Of a stretch of 57,555 nucleotides of DNA, positions 44,055 to 53,454 are shown piece by piece. The stretch spans positions 1 to 57,555 of the forward strand of contig JABXII010000017.1 in the NCBI GenBank assembly GCA_013373175.1, written 5' to 3'. The translations under genes were made by a program, and so were the position numbers. A model generated the notes under the pieces. It worked only from the letters and a program-made list of their open reading frames with translations. It searched no databases and had not been told where the DNA came from. The stretch comes from Campylobacteraceae bacterium (GTDB lineage Bacteria > Campylobacterota > Campylobacteria > Campylobacterales > Arcobacteraceae). Position 1 is the stretch's first letter; every line of letters starts with the position of its first letter.

Positions 44055-46349
44055 ATGCAGCTTCCCCAGCACTTTTTACTGGCTTTATTTTTAGTTTTCG
44101 CAAACAACCTATTTGCAAAAGAACAACTTTCTTACACAAAAGATATCAAACCTATTTTTGACAATAGATGTGTTACTTGTCATTCTTGTTATAACTCACC
44201 TTGTCAATTAAAACTCTCTTCCTTTGAAGGACTTACAAGAGGAGCTTCTAAAGAAGATATTTATGAAAATAGATTAAGTGCCGTTGAGCCATCAAGACTT
44301 TTTATAGATGCTAAAACAGAAGAACAATGGAGAAAAAGAGACTATTTTTCAGTAACTAAAAAAGAAGATTCAAATGAGTCTATAATGCTAAGACTGCTAG
44401 AAGAAAAACAAAAGAATCCTAAAAATAAAGGAGACTACTCTCCTGAAACAGATGAATTGGCCTGTGTGAAAAATCAAAATGAATTAGATGATTATTTAGA
44501 AGACAATCCACATAAAGCTATGCCTTACGGCTTTCCTGCTTTAAATAAAAAAGAACATGATATTTTAAAGTCATGGTTAAATTCTAATAAATTTAAAGAT
44601 GATAAAAAAGATTTAACAACTACTTTTGAAAAAAATCAAATAAAAAAGTTTGAAAAGTTTTTTAATAATAAAAAAATCAAATATCAAGTTACTGCAAGAT
44701 ATATTTACGAGCACTTATTCTTAGCTCACCTAAGTTTTGATAAAGATAGCCAAAACTTTTTTCAAATTGTTAGGTCAAGAACTAAAACTGGAAAAATAGA
44801 TATTATTGCAACAAGATTTCCATATAGTCAAATTGATGAAAAGTTTTATTATAGAATAAGACCTATTACATCAACAATTGTTCATAAAACACATATGGTT
44901 TATAATTTAAATGACGAAAGACTGCAAACTTACAAGGATTTATTTATAAATACAAAATGGCTTGAAAAACCTCATATGCCTATTTTTGATACTAAAGCTT
45001 CAGTAAATGCACTAAAAACATTTAAACAAATACCTGCAAAAAGTAGATATAAATTTTTGCTTGATGATATTCATTATTTTATAATGACATATATTAGAGG
45101 TCCTGTTTGTAAAGGTCAAATTGCACTAAATGTAATCCATGACCACTTTTGGGTAATGTTTATGGACCCAAAAGCAGATATCGCAGTCAATAATAAAAAA
45201 TTTTTAGATGATAATTTAAAAAATCTTTCTATCCCAAACAAGTATGGGGAAACACCTGATTTATTAGAAACTTTTACAATAATTAAAAACTATCAACAAG
45301 CAAAAGTATATTTTGAAAATAAAAATAAAATTTATAAAAACCACTATCCAAATGGTTTAGGATTTGAGCATTTATGGAAAGGAAATAAAAATAGTAAAGA
45401 CTCAGTTTTAACTATTTATAGACATTTTGATTCTGCTTCTGTGCATAAAGGTGCCTTAGGAAATATTCCAAAAACTATGTGGGTTATTGATTTCCCTTTA
45501 ATTGAAAGACTTTATTATTCACTTGTTGCAGGTTTTGATGTTTTTGGAAGTACCTCACACCAATTTTTAGTTAGAAAACATATGGATAGACTTAGAATTG
45601 AAGGGGAAACGAACTTTTTGGAGTTTTTACCTAAAGATACAAGACGTGAATATTTTAACTCTTGGTATAAAGGTTGGTTTGCTAAAAGATTATCCTTTTA
45701 TGTTCCATCAAATAATGAACCAAATATCAATTACAAAACAAAAAAGTATAAAACAGAGTTTACTAATAAACTATTTTCGTATTTAGATATAAAAAAAGAC
45801 CATATTAACTTCATAAATAAAGAGTATGTTCCTGTAAAAATATTAGAAAAATACAAAACTAAAAAGCAAATAGAAGAGACTTTAAAAACCTTAACACTTC
45901 CAAATAATTCTAAGTTTATTGAATATCACACAGATGATAAAACTAACTTAGCGTACATAAGAATTGAATTAGAAAATGGGAAAAACTTAATTTATACTAT
46001 GGTTATAAATAGATGGCATGATAATGTCGCACTTATGTTTGATGAAGACTCAAGACTAAATCCTAAAAAAGATAGAATCAATTTTATTGAAGGAATGATT
46101 GGTTCATATCCAAATATTTTCATTAAAGTAAAACAAAAAGATTTAAATGAGTTTTTCACTATTATAAACGATTATCAAAAGAGTGAAGAAGAAGAAAAAT
46201 TACTATTAAAATACATAATCAATAGAGCAAACCCAGATTTTTGGGATGATTATGATTGGTTTACGCAAGAGTTTAAAAAACAAGATAAATTGGAGTTTGG
46301 ACTTTTTGACTTAAATAGATATTATCAGAAAGCTATAAATAATCATTGA
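44055..46349 (+). CDS. cti: Fatty acid cis/trans isomerase (periplasmic cytochrome c-type)
   Basis: The 764-residue protein has a signal peptide (HFLLALFLVFANNLFA) and a single c-type heme site CVTCH at residues 39-43. SCYNSPCQLKLSSFEGLTRG just after it is the Cti family stretch. Later pieces such as YIRGPVCKGQIALNVIHDHF and NPDFWDDYDWF are also typical. Cti turns cis-unsaturated membrane fatty acids into trans forms in the periplasm, stiffening the membrane under solvent, heat or salt stress. The length matches the family. It has its own promoter and is monocistronic. Confidence 0.9.
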   Translation: MQLPQHFLLALFLVFANNLFAKEQLSYTKDIKPIFDNRCVTCHSCYNSPCQLKLSSFEGLTRGASKEDIYENRLSAVEPSRLFIDAKTEEQWRKRDYFSVTKKEDSNESIMLRLLEEKQKNPKNKGDYSPETDELACVKNQNELDDYLEDNPHKAMPYGFPALNKKEHDILKSWLNSNKFKDDKKDLTTTFEKNQIKKFEKFFNNKKIKYQVTARYIYEHLFLAHLSFDKDSQNFFQIVRSRTKTGKIDIIATRFPYSQIDEKFYYRIRPITSTIVHKTHMVYNLNDERLQTYKDLFINTKWLEKPHMPIFDTKASVNALKTFKQIPAKSRYKFLLDDIHYFIMTYIRGPVCKGQIALNVIHDHFWVMFMDPKADIAVNNKKFLDDNLKNLSIPNKYGETPDLLETFTIIKNYQQAKVYFENKNKIYKNHYPNGLGFEHLWKGNKNSKDSVLTIYRHFDSASVHKGALGNIPKTMWVIDFPLIERLYYSLVAGFDVFGSTSHQFLVRKHMDRLRIEGETNFLEFLPKDTRREYFNSWYKGWFAKRLSFYVPSNNEPNINYKTKKYKTEFTNKLFSYLDIKKDHINFINKEYVPVKILEKYKTKKQIEETLKTLTLPNNSKFIEYHTDDKTNLAYIRIELENGKNLIYTMVINRWHDNVALMFDEDSRLNPKKDRINFIEGMIGSYPNIFIKVKQKDLNEFFTIINDYQKSEEEEKLLLKYIINRANPDFWDDYDWFTQEFKKQDKLEFGLFDLNRYYQKAINNH

Positions 46350-46412
46350 TAACTTTCGTTAATATTAATTAGATATAATTACTTTTATATAATATATTTT
46401 TTAGGAAAACAG

Positions 46413-47597
46413 ATGTTAGAAACACTAGATAAACAGTTTGTACTTCAAACATATGCAAGAAATTATGTGAACTTTAAAAAAGGTATAAACGCAACGCTTT
46501 TTGATGAAAAAGATAAAGATTATATTGATTTTACTTCAGGAATTGGGGTAGTTTCAGTAGGTCACGGAAACAAAGAAGTTGCAGATGAAATTAGTAAACA
46601 AGCTAATAATATTATTCATATTTCAAACCTTTATGCAATTGAACCACAAGCAAAACTTGCAGAAAAAATAGCAAAACTTTCTGAAATGGATGTTGCAACA
46701 TTTTTTGCAAACTCAGGAGCTGAAGCAAATGAAGGTGCTATTAAATTAGCAAGAAAATATGGTGAAACTAAATTTGATAAAAAAAGATATAAAGTAATCA
46801 CTTTAGAGCACTCTTTCCATGGAAGAACAATAACAACAGTTAAAGCAACTGGTCAATCTTCTATGCACACTCCAAATTTTGCACCATATCCAGATGGCTT
46901 TAAATATGATGCAAGAATAGATGATATTTATAATTCAATTGATGATGAAACTGTTGCAGTCATGATTGAGCTTATTCAAGGAGAAGGTGGAGTTCAACCT
47001 TTTGATAAAAAAGACATTCAAGAACTTGCAAAATTTTTAAAAGAACAAAATATTTTATTAATCATTGATGAAGTTCAATCAGGAGTATATAGAACAGGAG
47101 AATTTCTAGCTTCTAACCTTTATGAAATTGAACCTGATATTATTACACTGGCAAAAGGACTTGGTGGCGGTGTTCCTATTGGGGCAGTGGTAACTAAACA
47201 TAAAGACTTATTTACATATGGTGACCATGGTTCTACTTTTGGAGGAAACTATTTAAGTACTGCTGCTGCAGGAAAAGTAGTAGATATTTTAGATGAATAT
47301 AAAAATGCAGGAACTTTAGATGAAATAATTATTTATTTTGATAACAAAATAAATGAACTTGCTCAAAAACACTCTGCTTTATTAAAAGAAAAAGTTGGAG
47401 TTGGATTAATGAAAGGTATTAGAATTAAAGATGCCAATACACTTGCAGATATCATTAAAAAAGCTTTTGAAGAAGGTGTTTTAGTTTTAAGAGCTGGAAA
47501 AAATACATTAAGACTTTTACCTCCATTAACAATATCAAAAAAAGAGATTGATGAAGGATTTAAAAGGTTAGATAATGCAATATCTAAAATTAGCTAG
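46413..47597 (+). CDS. argD: Acetylornithine aminotransferase
   Basis: The 394-residue PLP enzyme makes N-acetylornithine in arginine synthesis and may also act in lysine synthesis. Family motifs are DFTSGIGVVSVGHG, FFANSGAEANEGAIKLARKY (about residues 107-126) and HSFHGRTITTVKATGQ. IQGEGGVQPF, LLIIDEVQSGVYRTGEFLA and ITLAKGLGGGVPIGAVV with the PLP Lys (about 249) follow, then GDHGSTFGGNYLS. The last 23 bases overlap the TolC-like gene. TATAAT boxes at 46374-46379 and 46388-46393 precede it. Confidence 0.93.
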   Translation: MLETLDKQFVLQTYARNYVNFKKGINATLFDEKDKDYIDFTSGIGVVSVGHGNKEVADEISKQANNIIHISNLYAIEPQAKLAEKIAKLSEMDVATFFANSGAEANEGAIKLARKYGETKFDKKRYKVITLEHSFHGRTITTVKATGQSSMHTPNFAPYPDGFKYDARIDDIYNSIDDETVAVMIELIQGEGGVQPFDKKDIQELAKFLKEQNILLIIDEVQSGVYRTGEFLASNLYEIEPDIITLAKGLGGGVPIGAVVTKHKDLFTYGDHGSTFGGNYLSTAAAGKVVDILDEYKNAGTLDEIIIYFDNKINELAQKHSALLKEKVGVGLMKGIRIKDANTLADIIKKAFEEGVLVLRAGKNTLRLLPPLTISKKEIDEGFKRLDNAISKIS

Positions 47598-48759
47598 TCT
47601 ATTTTTTATTTCAACAATTTTTATATCTAACTCTTTTGCAAAGGAAGTTGATGAAAATATACTTTCACAAGATAGATTAGATATTATTGATTTTAATAAA
47701 AAACAAAATGAAGAAAATAGCTCAAAGTTAAGAAAAGACTGGATTAATCCAATTACTTTGAGCTATAAAAAAAGTTATACTGAAACTTATGATACTACAA
47801 GAAGTATGATTTCAATAAATCAACCTATTTTTAAAAGTGGTGGAATTTATAGTGCAATAAAATATGCCAATGTAAACTATAAATATAATGATTTAGATAT
47901 TGAATCCCAAAGAAAAGAGTTAATAAAACAAGTAACAACTCTACTTTTTAACCTTCATATTATAGATTTAAATATCAAAAAAAATGAGTATTTATTAAAA
48001 AATGCGAATATTGATATTCAAAGAAAAAAAGAACAAGTATTAAATGGTTTTTTAGATACTTCTTATTTAGATAATGCCATTTTAGATGCCAACACAGTTA
48101 AGAACTCTTTAGCAGATTTATATTTTCAGAAAAAAGAGTTAGAAAATAGCTTTAATAATCTTGCAAGTAAAAAATACACAAAATTTGAATTACCCCAATT
48201 AAGTCTAACAGATAAAGAAAAGTTTTTAGAAAACTCTTTAGAGTTAGCAAAAGCTAGAGTTGATGTAAAACAAAAAGATTATCTTACAACAATGTCTATG
48301 TCTCAATACTTACCTACTTTTAGTGTAAGCATGGATTATAGTCATTATCATGATACAGATGAGAATCCTTCAATTGTTGATGAGACAACAACTAACTATG
48401 GAGTTTCTGTTTCAATGCCTATTGATGTGAGAGCTTTAAATGATGTGCAATCTCAAAGAATTGAATACTTAAAAGCAAAACTAAACCTAAATAATATAGT
48501 TTTAGAAGAACAAAACTTTTATAAAACAAAGTTATCTAAAATTGATATGATTGAAAGAAAAAAAGAAATAGCAAAAGAAGACTACAAGCTATATGACTCT
48601 TTACTAAAAATTATTGTTGAAGAAAAAAATGCTCAATTAAAAACTCAAAGTGATGTTGATACTTTAGCAAACTCACAAAAAATAAAATCTTTAGAAGTTC
48701 AAATATTAGAATTACAAAAACAAATTGAACTTTTAGATATTTATTCAAAAATAATTTAA
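47575..48759 (+). CDS. TolC-like outer-membrane efflux protein
   Basis: The 394-residue protein has a signal peptide (YLKLASLFFISTIFISNSFA) and then TolC-like alternating helix and strand segments. SMISINQPIFKSGGIYSAIK (about residues 77-96) is the typical first strand pair, and VDVKQKDYLTTMSMSQYLPT plus FSVSMDYSHYH the second. It ends in a coiled helix (KSLEVQILELQKQIELLDIY). It should form a trimeric outer-membrane channel. No pump or membrane fusion protein gene is adjacent. The start overlaps argD by 23 bp. At about 394 residues it is shorter than TolC (471 mature residues). Confidence 0.8.
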   Translation: MQYLKLASLFFISTIFISNSFAKEVDENILSQDRLDIIDFNKKQNEENSSKLRKDWINPITLSYKKSYTETYDTTRSMISINQPIFKSGGIYSAIKYANVNYKYNDLDIESQRKELIKQVTTLLFNLHIIDLNIKKNEYLLKNANIDIQRKKEQVLNGFLDTSYLDNAILDANTVKNSLADLYFQKKELENSFNNLASKKYTKFELPQLSLTDKEKFLENSLELAKARVDVKQKDYLTTMSMSQYLPTFSVSMDYSHYHDTDENPSIVDETTTNYGVSVSMPIDVRALNDVQSQRIEYLKAKLNLNNIVLEEQNFYKTKLSKIDMIERKKEIAKEDYKLYDSLLKIIVEEKNAQLKTQSDVDTLANSQKIKSLEVQILELQKQIELLDIYSKII

Positions 48760-48788
48760 CTAAACTCTTAATTATTATAGCTTTATGC

Positions 48789-48794
48789 TATAAT
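48789..48794 (+). promoter_or_regulatory. -10 box close to the kinase start
   Basis: TATAAT ends 8 bp before the ATG at 48803, with no ribosome site between them. The transcript may begin at or near the start codon. Confidence 0.5.
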
Positions 48795-48802
48795 AATTTA
48801 TT

Positions 48803-50776
48803 ATGAGTAAATTAGCCAATGAAATAAAAATAATAAAATGGATTGTTCTTCTACCAATTATTGGGGTAATACTTACCTCTTTTATTCTTACAAATATATT
48901 TGTTTCTTCAAGATATGAAGTACATAATAACGAAATAAATAAGTTAAAACAAACCCATACTTCTGAGTTAAAACACTCAATAAAAGAGAAAATTGATAAC
49001 TTAACACTTCTTTTAAATGAAAACTATGAAAATGAAATTAATAGATCTAAACATTCAATAAGAGATATTGTAAATCTTGGTTATTTAAACTTAAACCTTG
49101 TACATAAAAATCATTTTAATCTTTCAAAAGATGAGTTTTACTCTTTTTTAAATGAAAGAATAGGTAAATTAAGATTTTTTGAAAATAAAAATGGATACTT
49201 CTTTTTATATGATAGAACCGATGCAAAAGTTATTTCAAATGCAGGAACACCTGAACATGTAGGGATCTCTTTTAGGAATATAAAAGATATAAAAGGAACA
49301 AGCCTTTTTGAAAATTTTGAAAAAGTTTTTAAAGAAAACAAAAAAGAAGGTTTTGCAACTTGGTACTGGAATAGACCTGGTGCAAAGCAACAAGAAGAAA
49401 AAATAGGTTATATAAAAATTTATGAACCTTTAAATATTGTTATAGGAAGTGCTTTATATACAAATGATATCAAAAAGAAAATATCTAAAAACTCAATAGA
49501 ATTCTTAAAAAAGCTTAAATACCCTGATGGTTCATATATTTTTATTATTAATACAAAGGGAACTGCAATTTTACATAAAAATAAAAATATAGTTGGTGTA
49601 CCTCTTAATGAATTAGATGAAGAGATACAAAAAAATGTAAGTTCAATAGTTAACAAAGCCGTAAAAGACAAATCTGCATTTATAGAATATCAACAATCCA
49701 AAGAGTTATTTGATGGGCAAATCCCTTCTAAAAAGATATCTTATGTTAGATATGTACCTGTTTTAGATTGGGTAATAGGTACTGGTGTTTATAATGATAA
49801 TTTAAATAAAGAGATAAATAGAAAACAAGAACTTTTAGAGAAGAATTTAGAAGATGATATATCTACCATAGTTTTCGCTTCCCTTCTTGTAACAGCGGTT
49901 CTTATAGTTATTATACTAATTTTATCAAAGAGGCTAAAAAATATTTTCCAATACTATTCAAGAAGTTTAGAAAATAGCAATAATAAACTTCATAAACTAA
50001 ATGAAGAGTTAGAAAACAAAGTAAAAAAACAAGTAGATACTCTTAGACAAAAAGATTCTTTATTAAACCAACAATCAAAACTTGCAGCAATGGGTGAAAT
50101 GCTTGGAAATATTGCTCACCAATGGAGGCAACCTCTATCTGCAATTAGTACTTTAGCAAGTGGAATTAGAGTAAAAAAAGAAATAGGAGAAATTAGTAGT
50201 GAAGAATTAGACAAAGACTTAAAAGCAATTGTTTCTAGCACAAAGCTTCTATCAAATACTATTGATGACTTTAGAAACTATTATTCAAAAGATAAACATA
50301 TCAAAGAATTCAAGCTTGAAGGCACTTTAAATAATGTACTAAACCTTATCTCTGCTAATTTGTCTAACAAAGAGATTGAACTAATTTTTGAGGTAGAAGA
50401 AGTTTTTATAAATAGCTATGAAAATGAACTGATACAAGTGCTTTTAAATATTTTAAATAATGCAAAAGATGCTCTATTAGAAAAGCAAACACCTAGATAT
50501 ATCTTTATAACAATAAAAAAACATAAAAACCATGCCATAATTGAAGTTTGTGATAATGCAGGTGGAATAAAAGAAGATATTATTAGTAGAATTTTCGAAC
50601 CATACTTCACTACTAAGTTTAAGTCTCAAGGTACAGGAATAGGTTTATATATGACTAAAAATATAATTGATTCAAATCTAAAAGGGAATATTGAAGTAGA
50701 AAATAGAAGTTTCTCTTACAAAAATGAGGAATTCAAAGGAGCTTTATTTAGAATAAAGCTTCCTTTTAAAATATAA
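48803..50776 (+). CDS. Double-Cache sensor histidine kinase
   Basis: The 657-residue inner-membrane protein has membrane segments at about residues 12-32 and 350-370. The periplasmic part between them has two Cache-like halves: RFFENKNGYFFLYDRTDAKV with GSALYTNDIKKKI, and KKLKYPDGSYIFIINTKGTA with GTGVYNDNL. A coiled coil follows, then the H-box in GEMLGNIAHQWRQPLSAIS and the ATPase motifs LLNILNNAKDALLE, CDNAGGIK and GTGIGLYMTK. It probably senses a small molecule in the periplasm. There is no response regulator next to it. The start has no ribosome site, and TATAAT is only 8 bp upstream. Confidence 0.92.
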   Translation: MSKLANEIKIIKWIVLLPIIGVILTSFILTNIFVSSRYEVHNNEINKLKQTHTSELKHSIKEKIDNLTLLLNENYENEINRSKHSIRDIVNLGYLNLNLVHKNHFNLSKDEFYSFLNERIGKLRFFENKNGYFFLYDRTDAKVISNAGTPEHVGISFRNIKDIKGTSLFENFEKVFKENKKEGFATWYWNRPGAKQQEEKIGYIKIYEPLNIVIGSALYTNDIKKKISKNSIEFLKKLKYPDGSYIFIINTKGTAILHKNKNIVGVPLNELDEEIQKNVSSIVNKAVKDKSAFIEYQQSKELFDGQIPSKKISYVRYVPVLDWVIGTGVYNDNLNKEINRKQELLEKNLEDDISTIVFASLLVTAVLIVIILILSKRLKNIFQYYSRSLENSNNKLHKLNEELENKVKKQVDTLRQKDSLLNQQSKLAAMGEMLGNIAHQWRQPLSAISTLASGIRVKKEIGEISSEELDKDLKAIVSSTKLLSNTIDDFRNYYSKDKHIKEFKLEGTLNNVLNLISANLSNKEIELIFEVEEVFINSYENELIQVLLNILNNAKDALLEKQTPRYIFITIKKHKNHAIIEVCDNAGGIKEDIISRIFEPYFTTKFKSQGTGIGLYMTKNIIDSNLKGNIEVENRSFSYKNEEFKGALFRIKLPFKI

Positions 50777-52228
50777 CTATTTTTTCTTCATTGCTGGAAG
50801 ATTTAAATAGTAATCCATCTCAGATGGTGTTAAAATCTTAATTGTATTTGTACTTCCAGGAATACCAACTGGATATCCAATTGTTGCAATATAGATTCCT
50901 TGTTTATCAAGTACACCTTTTGCTTCAAGTTTTTTAAGCATGATGTGAATCATTTTTGAAGCTTGTGCTGCTTTTATTTTAGCAATTGGGAAAACTCCCC
51001 AGTTTGCACATAAAGGATTTAAAACTCTTCTTTTATGAGAGAAGATATAAATCGGTGTTTTTGGTCTATATCTAGATATTTTCATAGCTGATTTACCAGA
51101 ACTTGTAAGAGCAATAATACCTTTTGCTCCTAAATCATCTGCTAATCTTGTAGCTGTTGCTTGAATTACATCAAACTCATCATGATATGCTAGTTTCTCA
51201 TGTTTATCATAAGGATAGATTTCTTCTGTCTTTTTGATAATATTTGCCATTGTTTGAACAGTATTAATTGGATCAACTCCAACTGCACTCTCTTCACTTA
51301 ACATAACAACATCAGTTCCATCTAAAACAGCATTTGCAACGTCTGAGATTTCTGCTCTTGTTGCTCTTTCATTTTCTGTCATTGATAAAAGCATTTGTGT
51401 TGCAGTAATTACAGGCATGCAAGCTTCATTTGCTTTTTTGATAAGTCTTTTTTGAATTGTTGGTACTTCATAATAAGGAACTTCAATTCCAAGGTCACCC
51501 CTTGCAACCATTAAACCATCACTTGCTTCAATAATTTCATCGATATTCTCAACAGCATCAAATTTTTCAATTTTTGCGATAAGTTTACCTTTGTAACTAC
51601 CTAGAAGCTCTCTTGCATGTTCCATATCTCTTTTATTTTGAACAAAAGAGATAGCAAAGTAATCAACTTTGTTTTCAACACCCCAAGCAATATCTTTTTT
51701 ATCTTTTTCAGTAATAACATCAATATCAATTACTGTATTTGGAAAGTTAATTCCTTTTTTAGAAGCTAGTATTCCATGGTTTTCTATTACAGCTTTAATC
51801 TCTTCACCTGTTTGAATAACCTTAGCTCTAATTGTTCCATCATAAAGGTAAATATACTCATCTACTTTTACTTTATCTAATAGTTCTGGATAATTAATAG
51901 AAACAATATATTTTTTGTCATCTTCTTTATAACCTACTATTTCATTTCTAACAAAAGTAATTACATCACCTTTTAATAATTCAAAAGGTTCTTTAACATC
52001 ACCAATTCTAACTTTTGGTCCAGAAATATCTTGTAATACTGCAATAGTAGTATTAAGATTATTCATAGCAGTTCTAATATTATTTAATGTATTTAAATGA
52101 TACTCATGATCACCATGTGAAAAATTAAGCCTGAACATATTTGCTCCAGCTTTTATTAGCCCCTCAATCATCTCAACACTGTTACTTGCTGGTCCTAGTG
52201 TTGCTAAAATCTTTGTTCTTTTTTCCAT
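50777..52228 (-). CDS. pyk: Pyruvate kinase
   Basis: The 483-residue enzyme makes pyruvate and ATP from phosphoenolpyruvate. Motifs are RTKILATLGPASNSVEMIEG, ANMFRLNFSHGDH, VLQDISGPKVRIGDV, LIAKIEKFDAVENIDEII with the catalytic Lys, GLMVARGDLGIEVPY and ATQMLLSMTENERATRAEIS. The ATG at 52228 (MEKRTK) was chosen because AAGGAG precedes it; the frame is open 18 codons further upstream. The C-terminal regulatory domain is present. Its end lies 1 bp from the convergent kinase gene end. Confidence 0.95.
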   Translation of the reverse strand: MEKRTKILATLGPASNSVEMIEGLIKAGANMFRLNFSHGDHEYHLNTLNNIRTAMNNLNTTIAVLQDISGPKVRIGDVKEPFELLKGDVITFVRNEIVGYKEDDKKYIVSINYPELLDKVKVDEYIYLYDGTIRAKVIQTGEEIKAVIENHGILASKKGINFPNTVIDIDVITEKDKKDIAWGVENKVDYFAISFVQNKRDMEHARELLGSYKGKLIAKIEKFDAVENIDEIIEASDGLMVARGDLGIEVPYYEVPTIQKRLIKKANEACMPVITATQMLLSMTENERATRAEISDVANAVLDGTDVVMLSEESAVGVDPINTVQTMANIIKKTEEIYPYDKHEKLAYHDEFDVIQATATRLADDLGAKGIIALTSSGKSAMKISRYRPKTPIYIFSHKRRVLNPLCANWGVFPIAKIKAAQASKMIHIMLKKLEAKGVLDKQGIYIATIGYPVGIPGSTNTIKILTPSEMDYYLNLPAMKKK

Positions 52229-52340
52229 TGGGCTACTCCTTATTTTAAAATAATTTATTAAGATTATTATATCTAAATTCATTTACAATATAGTTACACC
52301 TTGTATAGGAATCTCAAACTTTTTTAGCTAAACTTCAAAA

Positions 52341-53357
52341 ATGAATTCAAAGAAAAAAACTTTTAAACAATATATGCAAGAATGGCTATACTCTAAGGAT
52401 GGATATTACAGCACTTATAAAGAGATTGGAAAAGAAGGTGACTTTTATACTTCAGTTTCAACTTCAAGTTTTTTTGGTGGTGCAATTGCTAAAAAGATTG
52501 TCAACGAAATAGAAAATGGTAACTTAAAGAACAATACTACTATAGTAGAAATTGGAGCTCATTATGGCTACCTTTTAGCTGATATTATTCAATTTATCTA
52601 TACCTTAAAGCCGACACTTTTAAAAACATTGAACTTTGCTATTGTTGAAAGATTTGAAAATTTGCAAAATATACAAAAGCAATACTTAGAAGAATCATTT
52701 GGAAATGAGATTAATCTAGTTCATTATAAAGATATAAGTGAAGTAAAACTTGATTGTGCATTTCTACTAGCAAATGAGATATTTGACGCTTTTCCTTGTG
52801 AATTAATCTTAGAAAAAGAAGAAATTTTATATCAAGGATTTATTGAAAAAGAAAAAATAGTTTTTGAAGAATGTGAAGATGAAAAACTTTTAAAACATTG
52901 TAAAAAATACTCTCTTTCAAAAGGTGAAGTTTGCTTAGATTATGAAGAGTTTATAAAAACTATTTGTACAAATATAGATAGTTTTCATTTTTTAACCTTT
53001 GATTATGGAGATAGATTTTATAGAAATGATTTTTCTGCAAGAATATATAAAGAGCACAAAGTGGTACCTTTATTTGATGAAAAAGTAAATTTAAGCACAA
53101 ATTACAAAAATAGTGATATTACATATGATGTTTGTTTTAACTATTTAATTGATATTTTTGAAGAAAATAATATTAAGGATATAAAGTTTAATACTCAAAT
53201 GAATACACTAGTTGATTTTGGAATAATTGATTTACTTGAAATATTAAAAACTCATACCAATGAGACCACCTACTTAAAAGAGCTTCAAAAGGTCAAACTA
53301 CTTATTGAACCAACAGGCATGGGTGATAGATTCAAAACTCTTTATGTAAAAAAGTAA
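52341..53357 (+). CDS. MidA/NDUFAF7-type SAM-dependent methyltransferase
   Basis: The 338-residue protein belongs to the MidA-like group of arginine methyltransferase relatives (DUF185/Methyltransf_28). KTFKQYMQEWLYSKDGYYST and GDFYTSVSTSSFFGGAIAKK open it. The SAM site is TTIVEIGAHYGYLLADII (about residues 64-81). FLLANEIFDAFPCELILEKE (about 139-158) is the group's conserved stretch, and FLTFDYGDRFYRNDF follows. NDUFAF7 methylates a complex I subunit in mitochondria, while bacterial targets are less clear. It stands alone between pyk and the chemoreceptor gene. Confidence 0.85.
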   Translation: MNSKKKTFKQYMQEWLYSKDGYYSTYKEIGKEGDFYTSVSTSSFFGGAIAKKIVNEIENGNLKNNTTIVEIGAHYGYLLADIIQFIYTLKPTLLKTLNFAIVERFENLQNIQKQYLEESFGNEINLVHYKDISEVKLDCAFLLANEIFDAFPCELILEKEEILYQGFIEKEKIVFEECEDEKLLKHCKKYSLSKGEVCLDYEEFIKTICTNIDSFHFLTFDYGDRFYRNDFSARIYKEHKVVPLFDEKVNLSTNYKNSDITYDVCFNYLIDIFEENNIKDIKFNTQMNTLVDFGIIDLLEILKTHTNETTYLKELQKVKLLIEPTGMGDRFKTLYVKK

Positions 53358-53454
53358 CAACTAAAATAAATAATTTTTTTGTAACTTTCAAAAATTTTCT
53401 TTATACCTTAGTTTAAGTACAATGTCATAGATATATTATGAGTGAAGGACTTGA

